Under the pieces are notes generated by a model that searched no databases, had not been told where the DNA came from, and saw only the letters and a program-made list of their open reading frames with translations. The translations under genes were made by a program, and so were the position numbers. Below are positions 8,017 through 14,915 of a DNA stretch of 17,219 nt, one piece after another. Numbering within the stretch: the stretch's first letter is position 1; each line of letters begins with the position of its first letter. The stretch covers positions 1-17,219 of the forward strand of contig CALBZG010000076.1 in assembly GCA_937889655.1 (NCBI GenBank), given 5' to 3'. This stretch comes from an uncultured Clostridia bacterium (lineage in GTDB: Bacteria; Bacillota; Clostridia; Peptostreptococcales; Anaerovoracaceae).

Positions 8017-8571
8017 TTATTCGCCCTTCCTCATCCTGTCCAGCTCGCTCTTGAGCCTGATATTTTCCATCTGGATGTCAAAGAAACTGTTTTCTAGCTC
8101 CCTGCACTTACTTTCAAGTTCGCCTATGGTTTCCTGAGTCGCAATGGCTGTTTTGGCCTCCAGATCTTCTGATTGAGTCTTCAGCTTTCTGATTTCATCT
8201 GTTTGCTGCTCGATGGTTTTCGTCATCTCGTTTTTTTGCTGTACCAGCAACTGCGCATCTTTTTTATATTCCAGAAAGGTCCTTTTTGATTCCTCCCAAA
8301 GCTGCACGTAATGCTCTGCATCCTTTTCCAGCTGAACATTCAGCATCTTGAGGCGGTTGGCTTCCTCTAAAGCATCAAAGTAGTCATCCGCAACATTCAC
8401 TGCTGAGAGAACCGCCAGAGATGACAGAGGACTGCCCTGCATGGCCGCAGACACTTCATACATTCTTGTATTGACATAATCTGCGACTTTCATGATGTGA
8501 TCTCTGGACTTTTCGCCCGCTATTATATAATCCTGTCCGTAGATTTTTACATTTACTTTATTCTTGTCCAT
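8017..8571 (-). CDS. zapA: Cell division protein ZapA with long coiled-coil extension
   Basis: 184 residues. The first ~80 residues are a ZapA domain: VNVKIYGQDYIIAGEKS forms the beta-hairpin head, followed by HIMKVADYVNTRM and the hydrophobic helix LSSLAVLSAVNVADDYFDALEEANRL. ZapA dimers and tetramers bundle FtsZ filaments at midcell. Residues ~85-180 are a highly charged coiled coil rich in E, K and Q, making the protein about twice the length of Bacillus ZapA. The gene sits between pheT (32-nt gap) and mutS2 (4-nt gap), the usual Firmicute context, though the rnhC found there in Bacillus is missing. ATG has AAGGG and GGAG upstream. Confidence 0.9.
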   Translation of the reverse strand: MDKNKVNVKIYGQDYIIAGEKSRDHIMKVADYVNTRMYEVSAAMQGSPLSSLAVLSAVNVADDYFDALEEANRLKMLNVQLEKDAEHYVQLWEESKRTFLEYKKDAQLLVQQKNEMTKTIEQQTDEIRKLKTQSEDLEAKTAIATQETIGELESKCRELENSFFDIQMENIRLKSELDRMRKGE

Positions 8572-8603
8572 AACTGCCCTTTCTCCATCCTGACAGACAA
8601 TAA

Positions 8604-11042
8604 TTACATCTCTCTCAATAACGCTCCGGCCTTTTCCTTAAGTGCAGCCAGCACATTGCCATGGATCTCGTTGACTTCCTCATCAGTAAGGGTTCTGTCT
8701 TTTGCTCTGTAAACCAGGTTGAAGGCGCAGGACTTCATGCCTGGCTCAACCTGAGCGCCTCTGTATACATCAAAAAGCACGACTTTTTCAAGAATTTCCG
8801 TGCCGCTTTCCTTGATGATGGCTTCAAGAGTACCTACCTGTTCATCTTCTTTGACCAGCAGTGCTATATCTCTTGCTGTCGACGGATGCTTTGCCAAAGG
8901 CGTATAGACTTTATTGATGTTTGCCTGCTTGATCACTTTATCAAACATGATTTCACAGTTATATATCCGTGTGCCTATGCCGTACCTTTCTGCAACATCA
9001 GGATGTACCTCACCCATAATCCCAAGTTCCACATCTCCGGAAGCGATCCTTGCACAGCGGCCGGGGTGATATACCCCATACTCGCTCTCGGTAGCAAAAA
9101 CAAGGTCGCATATGCCCAGCTTTTTCATGAATTCCGCAATGACGCCTTTCAAGGTAAAGAAAGATTCATCCTTTCCATAAAAGCCTATAACAAGGGAGTC
9201 CTGTTCATCCGGCAGACCGTCTTCATTTATTTCGCTGGCGAGGAAAGTGTTGCCGATTTCAAATGCACGCACGTTTTCAATGTTTCTGGTATAGTTTCTG
9301 GCTATAACTTCCATCATATTAGGTGTAAGAATGGTTCTCATGACAGAGTTCTCTTCACCCAGCGGATTTATAAGTCTGACAAAATTTCTTTCCCATGAAT
9401 CTTCGCCGATGCCTATAAGGTCAACGCCTTTAGGACTTACAAAGCTGTACGTTTGCACTTCATTACACCCAAGGGCACACAACGTATCTCTGGCAAGATC
9501 TCTGAGAGTCCTCTCGTAGCTTTTTGAACTCGCGAGGTTCCCCTTCGGGACCGTTACCGGCAGTTTGTCATAACCATATATCCTGGCGATTTCTTCAACA
9601 TAATCCACTTCAGTAAGCATATCCTGCCGGACAGTAGGAGCGATGACTTTCATCACGTCGCCCTCGCCGGAGGCTTTCATCTCAAGCCGTTCAAAAATGT
9701 CGATCATTTGCTCCCTGCTGAGATCGATGCCCAACATGCTGTTGATTCTGCTGACTCTGACATCGCAAGTTTTTGGCAGTTCGACATCTGGATATACATC
9801 CAGCGCTTCTGCCATGACTGTTCCGGCACCCAGAATTTCAATTAGCCTGCAAACTCTGGCAGCTGCGTCTCCGCATAAATTCGGGTCGATCCCCTTTTCG
9901 AAGCGGGAGCTGGCTTCAGTCCTCAATCCGAGCTTTTTGGAGCTAGCCCTTATGTTATCACCGTTAAAGTTTGCGGCCTCGACAATAATGGTTGTAGTGT
10001 CCGATACAATACCTGATTCAAGGCCTCCCATGATCCCTGCGATGCCTATGGCCTTCTGCTGATCGTTGATCATCAGGATGTTATCTCCGAGTTTCCGCTC
10101 GCTACCGTCCAGGGTGGTGAAGGTTTCCCCCGATTTTGCAACATCAACAACTATTTTGCAACCTTGGATCTCTCTGATATCATAAGCATGGATAGGCTGG
10201 CCGTATTCCAGCATGACGAAATTGGTTATATCAACGATATTATTGATTGGCCTCATTCCGGCATACATCAGACGTTTTTGGAGCCACCAAGGAGATTGTC
10301 CGACTTTTACATTCGTCACTGCCCTGACTACAAATCGTTTGCAATATTCCGGATTTCGAACTTCCACCGCAATATGATCGCTGCTTTTGCCCTCTCTGGC
10401 CTGAATGTCGGTATCTGGATATCTCAATGCTCCGCTAAATGTCGCTGCAGCCTCTCTTGCCATACCGATCATCGAGAGGCAATCCGGTCTGTTTGATGTT
10501 ATCTCAAAATCCACCACGGAGCACTCCAGATCCATAGTGCTGGCAAAGTCGCTTCCCGGCACCGGTTTATCAATGATATCGTTTAAGATCCAAATCCCGT
10601 CTTTATGGATGGTTGGGACAACTTTATCTTCAAATCCCAGTTCGCTGCAGGAGCAAAGCATGCCTTCCGAATCCACGCCTCTAAGGACCCCTCTCCTGAT
10701 GACGACTCCACCATCTTGCTTGGGCTGACCGTGGAGTGGCCCCGGGATTTTCGACCCGTCAAGGGCTACAGGAACGACAGCCCCTTCAAATACATTAGCA
10801 GCGCCAGTGACGATCTGGACCAGTTGCTCTTTTCCGACGTTGATCTGGCAAACGAAAAGTTTATCCGCGGCCGGATGCTTCTCGATCTTATCTATTATTC
10901 CGATCACGATCCCCTCGATTCCATCCCCTACTGTTTCGCAGGTTTCGAGATTGGAACCGGACATGATCATTTTTTCGCAAAATTCTTCTGTTGAAACGTT
11001 TATATCTGTATAATCTTTAATCCATGTGATTGGTACTAACAT
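8604..11042 (-). CDS. pheT: Phenylalanyl-tRNA synthetase beta subunit
   Basis: 812 residues, normal for bacterial PheT. It forms the alpha2-beta2 enzyme with PheS. Seen in order: start MLVPITWIKDYTDI, an EMAP-like tRNA-binding domain (about 40-150), the B3/B4 editing domain (about 210-390, with INNIVDITNFVMLEYGQPIHAYD), the B5 domain (about 405-490, ending YVEEIARIYGYD), the catalytic-like domain (about 500-705) and a C-terminal ferredoxin-fold anticodon-binding domain (about 712-812, LAKHPSTARDIALLV). The reading frame stays open 26 codons further upstream into pheS, but the start at 11042 matches the family N-terminus and has AGGAGGTG 7 nt before it. It starts 13 nt after the pheS stop codon. 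Confidence 0.97.
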   Translation of the reverse strand: MLVPITWIKDYTDINVSTEEFCEKMIMSGSNLETCETVGDGIEGIVIGIIDKIEKHPAADKLFVCQINVGKEQLVQIVTGAANVFEGAVVPVALDGSKIPGPLHGQPKQDGGVVIRRGVLRGVDSEGMLCSCSELGFEDKVVPTIHKDGIWILNDIIDKPVPGSDFASTMDLECSVVDFEITSNRPDCLSMIGMAREAAATFSGALRYPDTDIQAREGKSSDHIAVEVRNPEYCKRFVVRAVTNVKVGQSPWWLQKRLMYAGMRPINNIVDITNFVMLEYGQPIHAYDIREIQGCKIVVDVAKSGETFTTLDGSERKLGDNILMINDQQKAIGIAGIMGGLESGIVSDTTTIIVEAANFNGDNIRASSKKLGLRTEASSRFEKGIDPNLCGDAAARVCRLIEILGAGTVMAEALDVYPDVELPKTCDVRVSRINSMLGIDLSREQMIDIFERLEMKASGEGDVMKVIAPTVRQDMLTEVDYVEEIARIYGYDKLPVTVPKGNLASSKSYERTLRDLARDTLCALGCNEVQTYSFVSPKGVDLIGIGEDSWERNFVRLINPLGEENSVMRTILTPNMMEVIARNYTRNIENVRAFEIGNTFLASEINEDGLPDEQDSLVIGFYGKDESFFTLKGVIAEFMKKLGICDLVFATESEYGVYHPGRCARIASGDVELGIMGEVHPDVAERYGIGTRIYNCEIMFDKVIKQANINKVYTPLAKHPSTARDIALLVKEDEQVGTLEAIIKESGTEILEKVVLFDVYRGAQVEPGMKSCAFNLVYRAKDRTLTDEEVNEIHGNVLAALKEKAGALLREM

Positions 11043-11049
11043 ATCCGGG

Positions 11050-11057
11050 CACCTCCT
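11050..11057 (-). promoter_or_regulatory. Strong ribosome binding site fixing the pheT start
   Basis: AGGAGGTG on the minus strand is a near-perfect Shine-Dalgarno, 7 nt before the ATG at 11042. It overlaps the pheS stop codon (11056-11058), so PheS and PheT synthesis should be coupled, as suits a 1:1 complex. Confidence 0.85.
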
Positions 11058-12078
11058 ATTTGAATTGGTTGATGAAACGCATATCGTTTTCATAGAACAA
11101 ACGAATATCATCAACCCCATATCTGAGCATTGCTATTCTTTCAACACCCATACCGAAAGCGAATCCCGTATATTTTTCCGTATCCACTCCGCCTACAGCT
11201 AAGACGTTAGGATGCACCATGCCGCAGCCTAATATTTCGATCCATCCGGAGCCCTTGCAGACCCTGCATCCCTTGCCGCCGCACTTGAAGCAGCTCACAT
11301 CCATTTCAGCAGACGGTTCTGTGAAAGGGAAATGATGAGGCCTGAATTTTGTTTTCGTCCCGGATCCGAAAAGCTGCTTAGCCATCACGTCAAGGCATCC
11401 CTTAAGATCTGTCATTGCAACCCCTTCATCCACTAATAGCCCTTCTATCTGGTGAAACATCGGAGAGTGGGTAGCATCAGGCGTATCGCATCTGAAGCAT
11501 CTCCCAGGAGAGATGACCTTGATCGGCGGATTTTGCTTTAAAAGAGTCCTCACTTGGACCGGAGAGGTCTGTGTTCTCAGCAGGGTATCCTCCGTGATGT
11601 AGAATGTGTCTGTCAAGTCTCTTGACGGATGATTCGGTCCTGCATTCAAAGCATCAAAATTGTTGAAAACCGTTTCAACCTCAGGCCCTTCCGCTATCGA
11701 AAAGCCCATGGACATGAATATTCTTGAAATCTCCTCGATCGTAATAGTGATCAAATGCTTGGTGCCCAGGTTATACGATGTGCCCGGCTCTGTTACATCA
11801 ATTTTTTCAAGTTTAAATCTTTCTTGTCTGGCTTTGGCCTTCACTTCTGCGAACTTAGCCTCAACCATGGCTTCTATTTGGCTCCTGACTGCATTGGCCT
11901 CTTGTCCAAGTTCTTTTTTCTCTTCATGGGAAAGTTTCCCCATCGATCTCAGTATCTCAGTCAGCTGACTTTTTTTGCCCAGTATTTTTACACGCACATC
12001 TTCAGTGTCAGCGATGGAAACCGCTTTTTCCAGCTGGGCAACGGCTTCATCCAAAATGTTCTTTAATTGCTCTTTCAT
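11056..12078 (-). CDS. pheS: Phenylalanyl-tRNA synthetase alpha subunit
   Basis: 340 residues. It activates phenylalanine and transfers it to tRNA-Phe. An N-terminal coiled-coil arm (about 1-85) contacts tRNA. The class II catalytic core follows, with motif 2 in SPGRCFRCDTPDATHSPMFHQ (190-210) and motif 3 in GFAFGMGVERIAMLRYG (305-321). Ala307 corresponds to the substrate-gating alanine of E. coli PheS (A294). A CX2CX4CX2C group (C263, C266, C271, C274) could bind zinc and is found in many bacterial PheS. ATG has GAGGAG 7 nt upstream, inside the last codons of the methyltransferase gene, with a 3-nt gap. There is no space for a T-box leader directly in front. Confidence 0.98.
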   Translation of the reverse strand: MKEQLKNILDEAVAQLEKAVSIADTEDVRVKILGKKSQLTEILRSMGKLSHEEKKELGQEANAVRSQIEAMVEAKFAEVKAKARQERFKLEKIDVTEPGTSYNLGTKHLITITIEEISRIFMSMGFSIAEGPEVETVFNNFDALNAGPNHPSRDLTDTFYITEDTLLRTQTSPVQVRTLLKQNPPIKVISPGRCFRCDTPDATHSPMFHQIEGLLVDEGVAMTDLKGCLDVMAKQLFGSGTKTKFRPHHFPFTEPSAEMDVSCFKCGGKGCRVCKGSGWIEILGCGMVHPNVLAVGGVDTEKYTGFAFGMGVERIAMLRYGVDDIRLFYENDMRFINQFK

Positions 12079-12081
12079 GTA

Positions 12082-12858
12082 TTATCTCCTCATAGCCTCA
12101 TACATCAATATGCCGGCGGCAACCGACGCATTAAGGGAATCTATTTTTCCGTTCATTGGTATTTTAATTTTAACATCACTTGACTCGATCAATTCATGAT
12201 TCAGGCCGTTCCCCTCGTTCCCGATAAGGATCGCTACGTTCTCAGAGAGATTTTCATCGTAATAATAATGCTCTGTGTCCATAACGGTGGCAACCATTTT
12301 CTTGTTTGCACGTTTTAAAAGCTCTGCACACCGGGAAGCGGAATCGACCATGATCAAAGGAAGTCTGAATATGGATCCCGCGGCAGCTCTTACGACTTTG
12401 GGAGCAAAAACATCACCGGTCCCCTTGATGATAACAACTCCTCCATAACCGGCTGCATCGGCCGTTCGGATGATGGCCCCTATATTGCCGGGATCCTGCA
12501 ATCTGTCTAAAACCACATAATTGGCTCCTGGAAGCACCTCTCCCTGTGGTGGTTTTTTGACCGCAGCCAGAATGCCTTGGCTATGTTCCGTCTGGGCCAG
12601 GTTATTGAACAGTTTTTCTTCCAGAAAATACGTTTTTATGCCCGGTCTATGGCCGGGCTTCATAAACTCGAACAGTTTTTCCCTGTCGTAGTCGCTCCTT
12701 GCGATGAGAAATTCTATTTCGGCGGCATTGATGATCGCTTCCTTAAGTAGATTTTCGCCCTCTATAAGGTAAAGCCCCAACTTGTCTCTATGCTTTTTGG
12801 CTGCGAGCTGTTTTCCCAGTTTATATATGTTATTGTCTTGTGAAGTGATGAGATTCAT
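12082..12858 (-). CDS. TrmH/SpoU family RNA 2'-O-methyltransferase (YsgA-like)
   Basis: 258 residues. An N-terminal L30e-like substrate-binding domain (about 1-100) is followed by a SPOUT methyltransferase fold with all three family motifs: DPGNIGAIIRTADA (122-135), LIGNEGNGL (211-219) and IPMNGKIDSLNASVA (233-247). The conserved Asn, Arg, Glu and Ser-Asn residues are present. It should methylate a ribose in rRNA or tRNA using S-adenosylmethionine; the target nucleotide cannot be told from sequence. The position before pheS matches Bacillus ysgA. I chose ATG at 12858 because the product then begins like YsgA; an in-frame TTG lies at 12882. Neither has a good Shine-Dalgarno (GGAG is 18 nt from the ATG), so weak translation or an unusual start is possible. 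Confidence 0.92.
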   Translation of the reverse strand: MNLITSQDNNIYKLGKQLAAKKHRDKLGLYLIEGENLLKEAIINAAEIEFLIARSDYDREKLFEFMKPGHRPGIKTYFLEEKLFNNLAQTEHSQGILAAVKKPPQGEVLPGANYVVLDRLQDPGNIGAIIRTADAAGYGGVVIIKGTGDVFAPKVVRAAAGSIFRLPLIMVDSASRCAELLKRANKKMVATVMDTEHYYYDENLSENVAILIGNEGNGLNHELIESSDVKIKIPMNGKIDSLNASVAAGILMYEAMRR

Positions 12859-12887
12859 GGATTTCCGGATTTCTTTCTCCAATATAT

Positions 12888-12914
12888 AAAGAGCCGGTAT
12901 AAAACCGGCTCTTT
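12888..12914 (-). terminator. Hairpin terminator after ftsZ
   Basis: Perfectly complementary 11-nt arms (12888-12898 and 12904-12914, GC-rich core GAGCCGG/CCGGCTC) close a 5-nt loop. It lies 13 nt after the ftsZ stop codon. On the minus strand it is followed by TTTATATATT, a broken U-tract, so termination may be partial. It separates the dcw genes from the trmH-pheS-pheT group. Confidence 0.75.
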
Positions 12915-12927
12915 TAAAGTCATAAGT

Positions 12928-14067
12928 TTAAATGCCTTTGCCGTCTTTACCACCTTTTAAGAATACCGGTATATCAAAGATGGGCTTTGCAGTCGGAAAT
13001 GTGCCTACAGTATCATAAGGATTGTCGATCTGCCCAGGCACTTTTGAGTTTGCTTTTTCCGTCTCGGGTTCTTCTTCCGTTTCTGAAACAAGCCGGTTAA
13101 GAGCGTCTGAAGGTCTTTCATCAAAACCAGTTGCAATAACGGTGACGATGATCTCATCTTGCAGTTCTTCCTTGACAGATGCGCCGAAGATTACGATAGC
13201 GTCATCATCTGCAGCTCTCTGTACCTGATCGGCTATTTCATTGACTTCGACCATTCCAAGGTCATATCCTCCCAAAACGTTGAGCAGTATTGCCTTGGCT
13301 CCGTTTATGGAGGTCTCCAGCAACGGACTTTCTATCGCTGATACGACAGCCTGTCCGACACGTCCTTCCCCCTTGCCTCTTCCGACGCCCATATGGGCAA
13401 CGCCGCGGTCTCTCATGACGGTATCCACATCGGCAAAGTCCTGGTTGATTATACCGGCCTCAGCGATGATATCAGATATGCCTCTGACCCCTTGCTTCAG
13501 CACTTCGTCTGCCATGCCAAAGGCCTCCAGCATCGTGGTGTTTTTTTCTGCGATCTGTAAAAGCTTATCGTTTGGCACAATAACCAACGAATCCACATAC
13601 TTCTTGAGGAATTTAATGCCCAAATCGGCATGGTTCATTCTTTTTCTGCCTTCAAAGGTAAAAGGCTTTGTGACCACTCCGACCGTCAGTATACCGAGTT
13701 CTTTAGCTGCTTTTGCTATGATGGGAGCCGCACCTGTTCCGGTTCCGCCACCCATTCCTGCAGTAATGAAAACCATATCCAGGTTTTCCATGATTTTTAC
13801 GATTTCCTCAATGCTCTCCTCTGCGGCCTTCTGTCCGATTTCCGGATTGGCTCCTGCGCCCAAGCCTCGAGTGAGCTTATCGCCGATTTGAATCTTGTGC
13901 TCAGCCTGCGAGCCGCTGAGCGCCTGCTTGTCCGTATTTATAGCAACCAGCTGAACACCCCTGATTCCTGTTTCAATCATCCTATTTACTGCATTGCAAC
14001 CGCCGCCGCCAACGCCGATCACCATGATCCTTGCAGCATTATGTTGATTAATTTCGAATTGTAACAT
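12928..14067 (-). CDS. ftsZ: Cell division GTPase FtsZ
   Basis: 379 residues. The tubulin homologue that polymerises into the Z ring. GTP-binding parts: VIGVGGGGCNAVNRM (about residues 16-30), the tubulin signature GGGTGTG (about 106-112) and the T7 synergy loop NQDFADVD (about 208-215), which completes the active site of the neighbouring subunit. A short acidic linker (about 325-350) leads to the conserved C-terminal peptide DIPVFL, followed by a lysine/glycine-rich tail (KGGKDGKGI). That peptide normally binds FtsA, SepF, ZapA-type or other partners. I place the start at ATG 14067 (AGGAGG at 9 nt); a TTG one codon upstream is also possible. It is preceded by its own promoter and followed by a hairpin terminator. 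Confidence 0.98.
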   Translation of the reverse strand: MLQFEINQHNAARIMVIGVGGGGCNAVNRMIETGIRGVQLVAINTDKQALSGSQAEHKIQIGDKLTRGLGAGANPEIGQKAAEESIEEIVKIMENLDMVFITAGMGGGTGTGAAPIIAKAAKELGILTVGVVTKPFTFEGRKRMNHADLGIKFLKKYVDSLVIVPNDKLLQIAEKNTTMLEAFGMADEVLKQGVRGISDIIAEAGIINQDFADVDTVMRDRGVAHMGVGRGKGEGRVGQAVVSAIESPLLETSINGAKAILLNVLGGYDLGMVEVNEIADQVQRAADDDAIVIFGASVKEELQDEIIVTVIATGFDERPSDALNRLVSETEEEPETEKANSKVPGQIDNPYDTVGTFPTAKPIFDIPVFLKGGKDGKGI

Positions 14068-14076
14068 CAAATAGAC

Positions 14077-14082
14077 CCTCCT
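14077..14082 (-). promoter_or_regulatory. ftsZ ribosome binding site
   Basis: A perfect AGGAGG on the minus strand lies 9 nt before ATG 14067 and 6 nt before the adjacent TTG. Both spacings work; ATG is preferred on codon grounds. Confidence 0.8.
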
Positions 14083-14085
14083 GCA

Positions 14086-14102
14086 AATTTCCCTGGGAAA
14101 TT
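14086..14102. repeat. 17-nt perfect palindrome in the ftsZ leader
   Basis: AATTTCCC-T-GGGAAATT is a perfect 8-1-8 inverted repeat. It lies between the predicted ftsZ transcription start (near 14109) and the Shine-Dalgarno, ending 3 nt from the latter. It could be a repressor operator or, in RNA, a 7-bp hairpin with a 3-nt loop next to the ribosome site. No regulator was identified. Confidence 0.5.
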
Positions 14103-14115
14103 ATATATATGTGGT

Positions 14116-14124
14116 ATTATAGCA
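14116..14124 (-). promoter_or_regulatory. Extended -10 promoter for ftsZ
   Basis: The minus strand reads TGCTATAAT, a consensus extended -10 element, in the 95-bp ftsQ-ftsZ gap. No good -35 box lies 17 bp upstream, which extended -10 promoters tolerate. Start would be near 14109, giving a leader of about 42 nt. ftsZ probably also receives read-through from ftsQ, since no terminator is seen between them. Confidence 0.6.
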
Positions 14125-14162
14125 CACTCAAACTGCAAAATATATACCGTTTTTAGTGTTTT

Positions 14163-14912
14163 TTATATTATCTCAGGACTGAATGAGCAGTATCCGTTGC
14201 CCCCCAAATTGATCGTCCCGCGTTTAATGTTCTCTTCCATCAGATCTACTAAAACAGCCTCAAGGTTTCCATTATTCATGGCTTCGAGGATGTTTTCCGG
14301 TTTACCCTGGCATACCAGATTGTCATATATATAAGCTTTGACTATGACGTCGGAAATGTCTATTTTTTTAAAATACAATCCGTTGCTGTCCATCGCCTTC
14401 AGCATGGCCATGGTGTTTTCCAGAACATTCACCTGCTCCGCTTTAAAGGTCTCTCCAGGCTGCATATTCAGGATAGTCAAGCCGACAAGCAGCGGTACCT
14501 CGGGCTGTTCATCCACTCTTCGAAGAATGATGCACTCCGGATCGATAAGGATAAAAGAATTTCCATAGGCAACGGCCGCCTCCTCTTTACGCTCTATTAC
14601 CTCGATGGTAAGGGTTGAAGGAAGCTTGCGCCCTATTTTGATTTCTTTGATATAAGGATCTTCCTTCAGCGATGCTTTCATATCCTCTTTATCAATTTTA
14701 AAAATCGGCACGCCCAGTTCGGCGCCGGCCATATCAATAATCGCCCCGGCGGTATGATGATCATTCCCCGTCACTTCTATGGCTTTGACATCGAAAAGGC
14801 TTGAACTAAAAAAGAAGTACAGTAGCACAGCAGCAGCTATTACCACAAGAAAAGCCAAAAAGTAACGTTTCTTTTTTCTTTTTCTGTTTTTTTTCTCTTT
14901 CTTCTGAGCCAT
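14163..14912 (-). CDS. ftsQ: Cell division protein FtsQ/DivIB
   Basis: 249 residues, a bitopic membrane protein of the divisome. A very basic cytoplasmic tail (1-16, mostly K/R) precedes one transmembrane helix (about 17-36), then an extracellular POTRA domain (about 38-108: LFDVKAIEVTGN, DPYIKEIKIGRKLPSTLTIEVIERK) and the FtsQ beta domain (about 110-240, with FILIDPECIIL). It links the FtsL/FtsB proteins to the synthase. ATG is 3 nt after murG, and its GAGGTG lies inside the last murG codons, so the two are translationally coupled. In Bacillus, murB lies between murG and divIB; it is absent here. Confidence 0.94.
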   Translation of the reverse strand: MAQKKEKKNRKRKKKRYFLAFLVVIAAAVLLYFFFSSSLFDVKAIEVTGNDHHTAGAIIDMAGAELGVPIFKIDKEDMKASLKEDPYIKEIKIGRKLPSTLTIEVIERKEEAAVAYGNSFILIDPECIILRRVDEQPEVPLLVGLTILNMQPGETFKAEQVNVLENTMAMLKAMDSNGLYFKKIDISDVIVKAYIYDNLVCQGKPENILEAMNNGNLEAVLVDLMEENIKRGTINLGGNGYCSFSPEII

Positions 14913-14915
14913 CGC

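Noticed and set aside
11043..11120. 26-codon N-terminal extension of PheT
   Set aside because: It overlaps the end of pheS, and the start at 11042 has a near-perfect Shine-Dalgarno and the normal PheT N-terminus.
13241..13891. 216-codon plus-strand frame opposite ftsZ
   Set aside because: It mirrors ftsZ codon structure, is rich in Ser/Pro/Thr from antisense translation, and has no ribosome site or family resemblance. Similar antisense frames opposite argS, pheT, mutS2 and murG were rejected for the same reason.
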